In this document: piece after piece, positions 21,754 through 32,700 of the stretch | Layout of the letters: the number at the start of each line of letters is the position of its first letter | Position numbering within the stretch: the first letter of the stretch is position 1 | The notes under the pieces: generated by a model | The model's database searches: none | Told to the model about the DNA's origin: nothing | Seen by the model: only the letters and a program-made list of their open reading frames with translations | Translations under genes and position numbers: made by a program | Source: Cladophialophora immunda | Taxonomy: Eukaryota > Ascomycota > Eurotiomycetes > Chaetothyriales > Herpotrichiellaceae | Reading direction: 5' to 3' | NCBI RefSeq assembly: GCF_000835495.1 | Contig: NW_015622541.1 | Coordinates: forward strand, 7,068,001 to 7,132,000 | Length of the DNA stretch: 64,000 nucleotides

Positions 21754-23497
21754 TCAGCCTTGTGGTTTGAAGGCCAGGTCAATAATGTCTTGAGAGACAT
21801 CCTCCTTCCTCAATAACGCCTTGAGTTGGTTGTCAATCCACGCAAGGGCGATTTTGCGTGTCTCTGCCTTCTTATGTTGGTATGCATTCCAGAAGCTGCC
21901 CTCATTCTTTACATCTTGAAGCGCCCCATCAATCAGTTTTTCTAGCTTTCCGTCCGACCTCGTCCCTCTGTTCATGATTCTATGAATGTCGTCGATCAGC
22001 ACGCAGCTCAACATCCCAAGCATCTGCGGGTCGTGTTGGATGCTGTCAAGCGATCGCTCGTGCAGCATCAGAGATTCCAAACATTGCCGGCATAAATTCC
22101 AGAACGTCCACATCTGCACGACTCGGATTGGATGATGCTCTTGTTCGAACATGACAGGATGTACTATCCTGACAAACACTGCCGAGTGCAACAGAGCCTC
22201 CGAATACCTCTGCGAGGCGAGTAGTCCAAGGAGCAACTGCTGCCGCAACTGAGGCCAAGGGTATCGGTACAGTGGCCAGCTGCTCGTCTGTGCCAGGCGA
22301 TGCATGATGTGATTGATGCTGTCAATCTGGGTGTGCTCGAGTCCAGTTTGAGATTGCAGGCCTGCGAAGAATTGCTCCACCTGGTCGCCGGTCTCAGCAA
22401 CGATGGCACTAATGGCTGGCTGGGCTGCATCAGTGGCCACGGTGTTCAGAGATGGGTGGAATCTGTCTCGAGGAGAGTCTCGACCTCTGGAGCACAAGCT
22501 ACAACTGCAAGTAAAGAAATACCGAGCCTTCAGTTCCTCTTGTCTCTTGTCAAAGGGGAATGTCGTATCAATATATGAAAGAGTCACTTCCTCGTCTCTG
22601 GCGATTGGCTTCAAGGCATGAACAGATATGTTTCCGTAGGGGGGGAAGTCCTCTTGATGACCTACTGCTGGGACGTCAAATCTCACAAATGCATTGGGAT
22701 CACAAGAGTGATTCAAAAGAGCTGGTTTGGGATGCAGAATCAATCCCAGAGAGTCGAATGTCGGGTTTGTCAGAGTAAAAGAGTTGACAAGCAACTGGAG
22801 AGTCAGTCTTGGTTCAGGACCAGCGTTCAATGCATGCTTACAATGCAAGATATTCGCAGTACTGTCTCCTCACTATGGTTGGTACCACAATAAGACTTTA
22901 TGCCCTTCATCATGATGAAGATATCTTGCCAACGCTGGCCCCCAGCTTTGATCAGGTCCTCTTGATGACTCTCAAGGGTCAGAAGCTGATCCCATTCGGA
23001 TTGAGAAAGAAGTTGTGCCTTGTGCTGCTTCAGTAGTCGAATGATAGCCCTAGCAGTGCTTGGGAGTATTCGAGGATGCAATCTGCCATAGAGCTTGCAC
23101 TCTAGCCGATGATACTCTAACCAAGCCCGAGTCTGGCACTTCTGCGCTTGGAGTTAGAACTTTTGCTTCCTGAGTATTCCCCTGTAGCAATATGGTAGCA
23201 AGACGCCCAACCTACTTGACCACAAAATTTGACGGCTTTGCATCCACCACACGTCTTCAAAGTCTGACCTTTGGCGTTTTCGGCAGATTGACTAGGATCT
23301 CCAGGGGAGCTATAGCAATAATAACAGCGAGTTTGCAGTTGAGGGGTCTCGAGTGCCACCATCAGAGGCCGAGCAACGAAGATGACCTCTGATTTGGGTG
23401 CGATATCGTGAACTGCGAATATGCCGTTTCCACGAACTGGCACTTGTTTCGTATAGGCCTTTTCGGCCTTGACCCATTGCTTCAAGGAAGTCGTCAT
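21754..23497 (-). CDS. SET-MYND (SMYD-like) lysine methyltransferase candidate
   Basis: Three exons (23497-23216, 23141-22842, 22794-21754) give 540 residues. The split SET domain begins with GNGIFAVHDIAPKSEVIF (S-adenosylmethionine-binding N-lobe). A MYND zinc finger is inserted: C58-x2-C61, C83-x2-C86, C92-x3-C96, and a final H105-x3-C109; the first intron interrupts it between Cys92 and Cys96. The SET core resumes with NSFTLTNP and carries the hallmark NHSCDPNA (222-229), then EVTLSYID and a post-SET CSCSLC. The remaining 240 residues form the helical C-terminal lobe. All expected catalytic motifs are present. Substrate unknown; histone or cytosolic protein lysines are both possible. Confidence 0.92.
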
Positions 23498-24216
23498 GGT
23501 GAGGAGAAGAGGATAGCAGCTTTATCGAAGGCTGCTTCACCTTGAGATACGGAGCCGACTGGTGCTGGTCATGCACGAATATTTTCGCATTAGTCTCGGC
23601 ATTTCTCGAGGTTGAATATATCAGGCAATTGTCGACTCGAGTAGAGCTTTCATGACCCCTGCCGACCATCCAACCAGCCTAAGATTATTGCAGTTGTGTA
23701 CAAAGTAGAAATACACCACACGAAATGGTAAAACGGAGTCGCAGTTGATGCCGTGGCGCAGGTTGAACGTTGCCGCTTTAACAGCTAGACTTCAACTCTC
23801 TGAAAACTTCATCGCCAATTCTCAGCACTCTCCCTTCCATCACTCCTCCTTCGTCGGGGAATCAACCAAATCATTCATGTGCACCTATAGATATTCCCAC
23901 CGATTGAACGTCCAACTCCAACATGGCAAGGCAGCGGATACTGTTGACCTAGATTCAATGAAGAAACCAAGTAGGATCTTTTGGGGCGCCAATGAAACTT
24001 CCATTAGCGACCTGGCTATTGATCAGGTCTCTCTCTCTACGAGCCTTAGACCTTTTACAAGGTCTGAGTAATTCGAGACCGTCCAGCCCCCCTTATCTCA
24101 TTTTTCCAGCTCGTCAGAATATACTGACTCAGCTCAGTCTCCCTTTCGGGTCTGCGTTTGCTGCTGCGTACATGTGGCTTTTCAGAACCCTGTCAGTCCG
24201 ACACCCAAAGTCTCGC
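23498..24216. other. Intergenic region between SMYD start and repeat-precursor stop
   Basis: About 720 bp with no supported gene. It holds the SMYD promoter (a weak TATATT on the minus strand near 23,615) and the 3' flank of the repeat precursor. Confidence 0.45.
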
Positions 24217-25059
24217 TCAGTTCTGTCCCTTCTTCGCTGCCGCCGCCTCCTTGGCCGCTATCTGGGCTTCAGTGTGGTGAGGATCACGAGACTGATGCTT
24301 GTTTGCCGCCGCCTCCTTAGCCGCAATCTGTGCTTCGGTGTGGTGTGGCTCCCTGGATTGATGTTTTTTGGCTGCTGCCTCCTTGGCCGCGATTTGTGCC
24401 TCTGTGTGATGCGGATCACGCGCCTGGTGCTTTTTCGCCGCTGCTTCCTTTGCTGCAATCTGAGCCTCGGTGTGATGTGGTGATCGCTTGTCAACCCAGG
24501 AGCCAAATTCGTCTTCGGTGCTGTCCCAGGGCCCGAACTCGTCGGGAGCTTGAGCACTTCGGGCGCGGTGACCCTTGGCTTGTGCTGCCTCTTTAGCAGC
24601 AATTTGAGCCTCTGTGTGATGTGGATCACGAGCCTGGTGCTTTTTCGCCGCTGCTTCCTTTGCTGCAATCTGTGCCTCGGTGTGGTGCGGAGATCGTTTA
24701 TCAACCCAAGAGCCAAACTCATCTTCGGTACTGTCCCATGGTCCAAATTCATCTGGAGCCTGAGGACTACGAGCACGATGGCCTTTGGCCTTGGCTGCTT
24801 CCTTCGCAGCGATCTGGGCCTCCGTATGGTGGCGACGCTCAATATCAGGAATCACCGCCCTGACGACTTTCGACGCCATGGAAGCTAGTGAACCCTGTCT
24901 GCTGTCAGTACGACGCAATAAAAGTTGTGTCCAGATTTTACTTACCACATATCTCCTCTCCACATCGTGGCCACGAGCCTCGAGTGTGAATCCAGCAGTG
25001 AGTGGCGCGGAGGCCAAAAGGCCAACGACCAAAGCTTTGGTGATCGAGAATGCATGCAT
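24217..25059 (-). CDS. Secreted repeat precursor with Kex2-type sites (candidate RiPP precursor)
   Basis: Two exons (25059-24946, 24894-24217) give 263 residues. The 51-nt intron (GTAAGT...CTGAC...ACAG) is a multiple of three without stops, so it is easily read through by mistake. Residues 1-23 are a signal peptide (hydrophobic ALVVGLLASAPLTAG). Dibasic sites follow: RR at 35-36 and 58-59, KR at 104-105 and 174-175. Seven copies begin HHTEAQIAAKEAA (residues 60, 108, 130, 178, 200, 222, 244). Copies 1 and 3 carry an insert holding two DEFG-x-W hexads each and ending VDKR. Such Kex2-cut, signal-bearing tandem repeats are the hallmark of dikaritin-type precursors, and two UstYa-family genes lie next door. 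An alternative is a repetitive secreted effector or wall protein. The product is unknown. Confidence 0.78.
   Translation of the reverse strand: MHAFSITKALVVGLLASAPLTAGFTLEARGHDVERRYVVSKIWTQLLLRRTDSRQGSLASMASKVVRAVIPDIERRHHTEAQIAAKEAAKAKGHRARSPQAPDEFGPWDSTEDEFGSWVDKRSPHHTEAQIAAKEAAAKKHQARDPHHTEAQIAAKEAAQAKGHRARSAQAPDEFGPWDSTEDEFGSWVDKRSPHHTEAQIAAKEAAAKKHQARDPHHTEAQIAAKEAAAKKHQSREPHHTEAQIAAKEAAANKHQSRDPHHTEAQIAAKEAAAAKKGQN
24220..24831 (-). repeat. Tandem coding repeat (66-nt and 144-nt units) of the precursor
   Basis: Seven units of 22 codons in the simple form; units 1 and 3 are 48 codons because of the DEFG-x-W/VDKR insert, so units 1+2 and 3+4 form a duplicated 70-codon super-unit. The DEFG-x-W pairs lie at 24706-24753 and 24496-24543. 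Variation is concentrated at the unit ends (HQARDP, HQSREP, NKHQSRDP). Confidence 0.9.
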
Positions 25060-26166
25060 CTTTGTTCTTTCGAATATGTTTTCAAAGTGAACTGACCGGC
25101 AGTCTTGAGCAATTGGCACAGAAGAAGTGAATAAACAATGGTCACAGACCTATATTGAAGTCAAGTGGAATGAGAGCTTGGGATTGGAATTTGCTGAGGG
25201 AGTGATGCAGATTTATATCAGATAAACAGAGTCTTTGAATCTAGGAATGCTGTGGTCCTTGCAGTGAGTATCGCCCTAGCCGTCCGAGACTACCTTTCTC
25301 GGTATGGCTACAAGTCTTGACTATTACACTGGAACCGTTAGAATAGGGTCGCATCATGGACGCAGGAAATGCCTCACGGGGTTGAGATCTCCTGGAGTTC
25401 TGCGACGAGCGACGCCTGTCCACGGCCTGGACCTGTGTCTGATCGCCATCGCTTTGCTAACAAAACCCAGGATGAGACCCCTAAGCGCCTTCAACCTCAA
25501 GAGGTATGTGCCACCAATACCCTCTTAGTTCTGTGGGCACGTCGGTCAATAGAAGAGGTGAGTGATCAGTTTCTAGGAGGCAGGATCCACGTGGAACATC
25601 TACCCGCCGCACCTAAGTTCAAGGTCACCATCAATATTGGCGTTTATGAGCTTGTTCTCCGCACGACCCGCATCTGTGTATCACAAAGCATGGTTTAGCC
25701 CTCAATCCGCGACCTCCAGCGAGAAGAACATCTCCCAGGAAGCCGTCTCGAAAGGCGTTGACAATGGACAATTCCTCCTTTGGGTTAGTATGGGGTACCG
25801 AATGTGGAGTATCACCAACATCTCCACAACGGGGGCAGTTGTTTGACCACTCCCTCCCCGGGCGCTACGCCATTCTGAAGCAGCACGTTGTGGGAAAGCT
25901 TTTCAGGTCTTGTCGCGACGCTTTGAAACCGAAAATGTGTTACAACTAGAGAATGGAGAAAGGCAGAGTATATGGCAACTTTACGCGGCCATATGCATGC
26001 TTGGACCAATTCGTGCGTCGCAGTGCTGGACTGATGTTCAATGCAAGTCTTCTTGACTCTTGCAGAACTTTTCCCCGTTTCCCAGGCCTCTTTCTGGCAA
26101 CATTGATCTCTTCCAGTACAAGCTTTGATGTACGCTGACTGAATCTTCCTACCTGGAACTTCAAAA
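25060..26166. other. Divergent intergenic region of the candidate RiPP locus
   Basis: 1.1 kb between the precursor start and the first UstYa-family gene; it would hold both promoters. Reading frames here are short and unrecognised (for example plus 25369-25698). Confidence 0.5.
25212..25217 (-). promoter_or_regulatory. Possible TATA box of the repeat precursor
   Basis: TATAAA on the minus strand, 153 bp before the chosen Met. The distance implies a leader of about 120 nt, so assignment is tentative. Confidence 0.3.
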
Positions 26167-27203
26167 ATGGATTGCAAATACCAGCCGTTGACTCCAGTCA
26201 TCGAAAAGCCTCGCGCCGAATCTCTCGATTCCTGTTCAACACTTGGTGACTTGGAGGATCTACAAATCCCGCTAACATCTGGTTCGAGCGCCTGCCATGG
26301 TCAGAGGCTGAGCATTCTGCGCCAATTTCTCACCTCAAATTGGCTATGGATGGTTCATGCGATTCTGCTTCTCACATCTTGCACGTTATTCACCCTTTCT
26401 ATCACGATCCGATCATCAACCTTAAAACATGTACGAGAGTTTTCTGCTTGGTGTAAGTAGTCCAGTCAAGTGGCAAGCCATGCAGAATCACATGAGCTGA
26501 CCGAGCATGCCGACAGCCCCTGCAGATACGGCCGTCAAGTTCAACTCCGTGAGGTATAACATCACAACAAACGGGAATAGGTTCGTCGGTGCTGGGCCTG
26601 AGGTGGACAAGGCCTGGCGCGAGATTTCCTATGATGGTACGGATTCGGCTGCCGAACCTCTGTTATCATGCTCAATATCTAACGTGTCTCTCAAAAATAG
26701 TTGGAGACCAATGGATCTCGAAATCTGACATCAAACACCTCGACATGCCGGATTCATCACTTGAAGTCAACCACCCAGAAACGGGCGAGGAAGGTTATCG
26801 AGTTGGGATGGAGGTATTTCATCAGCTCCACTGCATTAATCTCCTCCGTCGAGTGACGTACAAGGAGTATTACGAGCCTCTGGGAGGGGAGTTTGCAAAG
26901 GGGCCTGAGGAGTTGCAAAGACATACCGGTATGCCAACTTTCACCTTCACTTTTGGTTAGGGAGAATTGTGGCGAAGATCCATTCCTGCTAACTGTATTG
27001 CGAAAACACCAGATCACTGCATCGAGGTTCTCCGGTTAAACATACAATGCAACGCCGACGTAGGACTCTTCACTTTCTACATGATCGAAGGTGATCCGTT
27101 GGCCTGGCCAGAGCTTAACTCCAAGCACGTCTGCCGGGATTTTGACCGGGTGCGCCGGTGGGCCTTGGATCACTCGGTCGGGAATATGGAAGTTCTTTCC
27201 TGA
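26167..27203 (+). CDS. UstYa-family (DUF3328) oxidase-like protein 1
   Basis: Four exons (26167-26452, 26517-26636, 26701-26928, 27013-27203) join to 274 residues. A cytosolic tail of about 60 residues precedes one transmembrane segment (WLWMVHAILLLTSCTLFTL). The lumenal domain has the family pattern: RFVGAGPEVDKAWREIS, then the first HxxHC motif in FHQLHCINLLRR, and a second, HTDHC, followed by IEVLRLNIQC. The second motif is created by the last splice (T-D junction). It ends in a helix beginning HVCRDFDRVRRW. In ustiloxin, asperipin and related pathways such proteins catalyse oxidative cyclisation of peptide cores. Divergent from the repeat precursor, which supports a shared pathway. Substrate not shown. 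Confidence 0.92.
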
Positions 27204-28338
27204 AAGACAGACGGTCTTGCAACTCGGAGAACTTCCAACCTAGATTAGAACTTTTGGTAGAATGAGCGGTTAACCTCTGTCTCTTTCCTCAAACTCAATC
27301 AACTTGCAGTGCTTTTCGAACTTACCGATGCTTTGCAGGAGCGGCCCTCTCTAGACTAGCCCAACTCCTGCAGTGAGGAGCCTAAGCTGCGTCGTTCTCG
27401 ATCAATTTCCCCTTCGAGTCTGATACATGGAGAGATCGCGTCCAATTCGCGTGGGTCAGGGAAGCTTGACGATTTGGTAATGGAAACGCTCGCGCAATGA
27501 ATTCCTCCGCCACGCCTCGTCTCACATCAAGTCGTGAGTTGTGAGAGCCGCAAGAGACTAGATCAATCAGATTTCAAAGATGTGGGGGTGTAATGTGTAT
27601 CAGCGCGGACTAACCAGTTCAGAGAAAGCCACTGTTGCTCTTCGGGTTCGAAACAAGGCTTGCTCATTAACGATTGTCGATGTGGAAAATGTCGCATGGT
27701 TAAAAATGGAGTCGAGTTTCAACACTGGCTCTATGGGCCTCGCTTGAACGGCCATCAGGCTCTGATCGACCTAGTCAGCCTCATCGGCCCCCTGCATTCG
27801 ACCCCCTGGTGCCCCAGAATGTTGTGGAGTACAGTATGTAACCAGCCGGGCGGAACCTCGGCGCGTCCGCCAATTCTTTCTCTGATGTGATAGTCCAAGA
27901 CTTCAACAGTCTCGACTATAGACAAGACCAATCCACCAGACCAATACTGCGAATACGGCTCACAGACCCTATGGAGCAATGGTGTCGCCAGCGGATAAAA
28001 CGGCATTCGATGTGGCACCGCAGACTAAGATTACAACGCGCTTTCCAGGTGGATGCTAGCCATGCTATTCATCAACCATCTCATCGAAAGCTCAAACGTG
28101 TGATACGGTTTCATGGTAAGCCTCCTTGGCTGGAGCTTGATCCAGGGCGTTAGAAAGGAATATGCTTCTGATCCATTGTGAGCACATCACTGCTCCCCCC
28201 TAACGCCCATAACTTTCACCTCCAGCCTTTTCTGGATCTCATTGATGTTGGCTGCAATCTTGTTTCTGCACTGCTACCCTGTTTCCGTCCCCTACTGTTG
28301 CCCTCTGCTATTTTGTATTATTCCCCATACTTGACACC
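27204..28338. other. Intergenic region between the two UstYa-family genes
   Basis: 1.13 kb. Short frames at 27660-27890 (+), 27887-28153 (+) and 27755-28018 (-) are not recognised and share no obvious splice path; they may be relics. No transposon ends seen. Confidence 0.45.
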
Positions 28339-29458
28339 ATGTCTTGCTCAGCGGATGAAAGCACACATCCCATGCTATCGCAGCACAGAATCCGAGATGA
28401 GGAAGACGAGGATATTCCACTTGAGGACAGCGAATCAGACGTGACAAGAGTCTGCCATACGGCGCCATTTGGCAAAATGAACCGTCTACGAGCACGGAGC
28501 CCCTCGGACATGTCAATATGGTCTTATAGCGCTCCCAATCCACAGACAAGAGGACGGCAGCGGCTTGTCGCCGCCGTGGCTTGGTTTCGCTGGGGGATGG
28601 TCGTGATGTTGCAGACTGTCATTTTAGTCCTGCTGTGGCGGCAGAGCCTGAAAGGGACAGGAGGAGAAATGGATCCAATATTGAGAGGCAAAACAGTCGA
28701 GACCGGCGGCGACATCAATGGGATTTACAAAACAAGTAAGCACTTCATCTCTATACACCGCCCTCTGAGATCCTAATGTGACTCCACGTCGTGCATTCGA
28801 AAGTCCATCTGGATCAGCCACTGACTGATTGTGTTCAGCATCACATGCCTATACATTCTTAAAGCCCGACCCAGACAGATTTATCCCCAATATGACATCG
28901 AACGACAACCGGTTGGAGATACGGAGGAATTGGGACTTACTTATGCCATGTAAGCAGACCTGGAAGACACTGACAGTTCCAGAGCTGTCGCTAACTTGGA
29001 TTGGCAACAGTGGGTAGTGGCAGCGTTGCGATCCCAGACTACCGCGATCATCCGCTTCTCGGAGACCCGATTACAGACGATCCCATTCGTTCTGGGCCGC
29101 TTTTCGAGGCGTCATGGACGCACGCCTTGCATTGCGTTAGTCGCGACCCGCTGTCCTTTTCTTGAACAAAAAAAAAAATTGAAGCTGACCAAAACAGTTA
29201 TACTATGCCGTGGATAGCTACCACCAACTCATTGTCAACGGACGCACAGACAACGATAACCCGTACCATGCAGCCCACTGCTTCGAGTACCTTCGCAACA
29301 GCATTCTGTGTAACCTCGACATGACATTGGAGGGGTCGATGTCGACGCCAGATGACAAGGAACGTGGCCAGCCTCACGTATGTCGCAACCGAGAGGAGGC
29401 TATTGCCTGGATTGAGGCGAGAAGGGTGGACGATTTGCAGGACATTGTTGGACCATGA
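28339..29458 (+). CDS. UstYa-family (DUF3328) oxidase-like protein 2
   Basis: Four exons (28339-28735, 28839-28949, 29011-29135, 29198-29458) give 297 residues. An acidic/Ser-rich cytosolic tail of about 85 residues leads to a transmembrane segment (WGMVVMLQTVILVLLW). Lumenal domain: DRFIPNMTSNDNRLEIRRNWDLL (the family's N-terminal block), first HxxHC as HALHC directly before an intron, second as HAAHCFEYLRNSILC. The spacing and the LRxxxxC tail match the family. It differs from the first copy outside the motifs, so the two are ancient rather than recent duplicates. A poly(A) signal-like AATAAA lies 47 nt past the stop. Probably acts in the secretory pathway with the first copy. Confidence 0.92.
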
Positions 29459-29504
29459 TCCTGGATGAGTACATGTCTATGATCACAGTCCGCACGATAT
29501 AGAG

Positions 29505-29510
29505 AATAAA
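29505..29510 (+). terminator. AATAAA poly(A) signal-like element
   Basis: Canonical AATAAA 47 nt after the second UstYa-family stop and 229 nt before the BMS1 start. Confidence 0.45.
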
Positions 29511-29738
29511 TGCTTAACATCAAACCGATCTTCCAGCTATGTCCAAAGTGATAATGCGTGTCTTCTGGGAGCAGGGGAGCTCGGGAACCATATTTCCTCC
29601 ACGGCTAAACCTCGGAAGAAATTTCAACTCCGCAGTGCGGCACTCGCTCCAAATTTTATTTTCCCTGCGCTGCGGTCATTGATATTCTTCATATTCCCAC
29701 GAGTTGGCGGCGGAGGTGGTGAAGGGCTGCGGAACAAC

Positions 29739-32700
29739 ATGGAGTCACAAGCCAACAGGCCTCATCGGCCGTCCAAAGAGAAGAAACAGCCCAAAAAGGG
29801 AGAGAAGAACGTCAAGGCCTTCGCCGTCGCCAGGCCTGGGCGACTTGCAAAGCAAGCGGTGCGGTCTAGCGACATCAAGGAAAAGCGCCTTCATGTACCC
29901 CAAGTCGACAGAATTCCGGAAGAAGCCCCTCCTATCGTCGTTGCCGTCGTTGGCCCTCCCGGCGTCGGAAAGACCACCCTCATTAAAAGCCTGATCAGAC
30001 GCTACGCAAAACAGACGCTGTCGCACCCGACGGGCCCTCTTACCGTGGTGACCTCCAAGAGAAGACGCCTCACCTTTCTAGAATGTCCCTCCGACTCGCT
30101 CGCTGCCATGATCGACGTTGCGAAGATCGCCGACATTGTCCTCCTCATGATCGACGGCAACTACGGTTTCGAGATGGAGACGATGGAGTTCCTCAACGCC
30201 CTGAGCGTTTCTGGCATGCCGGGGAACGTCTTTGGCATCCTCACACACTTGGACTTGTTCAAAAAGCAGAGCACGCTCCGCGCGGCCAAAAAGAGGTTAA
30301 AACACAGGTTCTGGTCGGAGCTGTACCACGGGGCAAAACTGTTCTATCTGTCTGGTGTGATCAACGGACGATACCCTGACCGCGAGATCCACAACCTATC
30401 GAGGTTTCTCTCGGTCATGAAAAATCCCAGACCGCTGATATGGAGGAACAGCCACCCGTATTGCCTCGCAGACCGTTTCCTGGACGTGACACCGCCCACG
30501 GAGATTGAAGAGAATGAGAAATGTGATAGGCAGGTAGCACTGTACGGCTATCTTCGAGGCACAAACTTCCCAGCGGAGGGCGCGCGAGTGCACGTCCCGG
30601 GCGTGGGAGACTTGACAGTCAAAGAAATTGAAGCTTTGCCCGACCCCTGTCCAACCCCCTTCCTCGACCAGGCGATAGCCAAAGCGACGGGAAAAGCTCA
30701 CCGACGAAAACTGGGCGAGAAACAAAAAGTTCTTTTTGCACCCATGTCTGATGTTGGTGGCGTTCTGGTTGACAAAGATGCCGTCTACATAGACGTGAAG
30801 ACGAATACTTTTGACCGGGAGGCAGAAGACGCAGACGAGAGAGGGCTTGGCGAACAACTTATGATGAGTCTACAGTCGGAACGGAAGTTACTTGGGCAGG
30901 CGGACATTGGCGTCCGGCTGTTCCAGGGCGGTCGACAGCTCACATCGGATGATCCTGCGGAGAACGATACTGGCCGTAAGACGAAAAGGGGGATTCGAGC
31001 GTTTGGTGACAAGGGCGAATATGCCGAAGACATCGAGGACGATGAAGACGAAGGGTTTGTCAGTGGGGAGGACGATAGCGAGGCAGACGAGGACGAAACC
31101 AACGATTTCCCCGAGCATTCGGGAAGACCAGGGTTCATCGCTGAAGATGAATCCGTCGAGCGTGAGGGCGAAGACGATGTTGCATTTGCTGAAAGCGACT
31201 CCGACATGGGCTCCGTCTCAGGTGACGATGACGGCAGCAGGGATTTCTCAGCTGATGAGCTTGAGGCTTCTGATGAAGAGGATGAGGACGATGGAGGTCT
31301 TCGTTGGAAAGAGAATCTTGCTGAAAGTGCTCGAAAATTGCATTCCAACAAAGTCGCTTTCCGAGCTGCCGATCTTTCCAGATTGATGTATGATCTCACT
31401 CTATCGCCCTCCCAAGTAATGTCGAAATGGGCCGGACAAAAGGTGGGAGAGGACGTGGCTGCTGGCGAGGATGAAGATGAAGACGATACCTTCTTCAAGA
31501 AAGCAAAGACTGATCAAGAGACCACCCTTGAGGACCGACAGACGCCCAAGTACGATTATGACGCATTGGCTGAGAAGTGGGAGGATGAGGAGCATATCCA
31601 ATCACTGATGTCCCGCTTCACCAAAGGCTCAATTGCTACTGGAGGTAATGCAGATTCAGAGGCCGAAGGCGAGGAGGCTGAGGACTACGAAGATGACGAA
31701 TCTGATGAAGGGGATGGTGAATTTGAAGATCTGGAAGCGGCAGCGGACGAAGACTCAAAAGCTACAGCTGAGCTCACCCTTGAAGAAGAGCGGGCTCAAA
31801 ACGCCAAACGAAAAGAAGAACTGAAGTTACGCTTCGAGGAAGAAGACCGAGAAGGCTTCGCTAATGCCGCAAAGAAGGATATCGAAGCAGCAGAGCAAGA
31901 GTTTGGCGAGGATGAGTGGTACGACGCGCAAAAAGCGATGCTTCAGAAGCAAGTTGACATCAATCGAGCAGAGTTTGACAGCCTCGACCCCGTCTCGCGA
32001 GCAAGAGCCGAGGGATTTAAGGCCGGGAGCTATGCACGGATAGTGTTGGACAAAGTGCCTTACGAATTTGTGCGCTCGTTCAATCCGAAACTACCTGTTA
32101 TCGTTGGGGGACTGGCACCTACTGAAGATCGGTTTGGATTTGTGCAGGTTCGCATCAAGCGACATCGGTGGCACAAGAAGATCCTCAAGACGAACGATCC
32201 ACTCATCTTCTCCCTCGGCTGGCGGCGGTTTCAAACATTGCCTCTTTATTCGATATCGGACTCGCGGACTCGCAATCGAATGCTGAAATATACCCCCGAG
32301 CATATGCATTGCTTCGGCACCTTTTATGGACCGCTCGTTGCCCCAAATACTGGATTTTGCTGTGTCCAGTCATTCTCCAACGCCAATCCAGGGTTCAGGA
32401 TAGCAGCGACCGGGGTGGTGCTGAATGTTGATGAGACCACCGAGATCGTCAAGAAGCTGAAGTTGACGGGACACCCATACAAGATCTTCCGCAACACAGC
32501 CTTCATTCGCGATATGTTCAACTCGTCTATCGAAATTGCCAAGTTTGAGGGGGCAAGCATCCGCACCGTTTCTGGGATTCGTGGACAGATCAAGCGAGCC
32601 CTCAGCAAGCCTGAAGGGCACTTTCGAGCGACCTTCGAGGACAAGATCCTCATGTCTGATATTGTTTTCTTGCGAGCATGGTATCCGGTCAAGCCACATC

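Noticed and set aside
16303..29458. Treating the double Zn2Cys6 factor, AAA and SMYD genes as members of the RiPP locus
   Set aside because: They are 0.7 kb or more away, on ordinary spacing, and belong to general families; proximity alone does not support membership.
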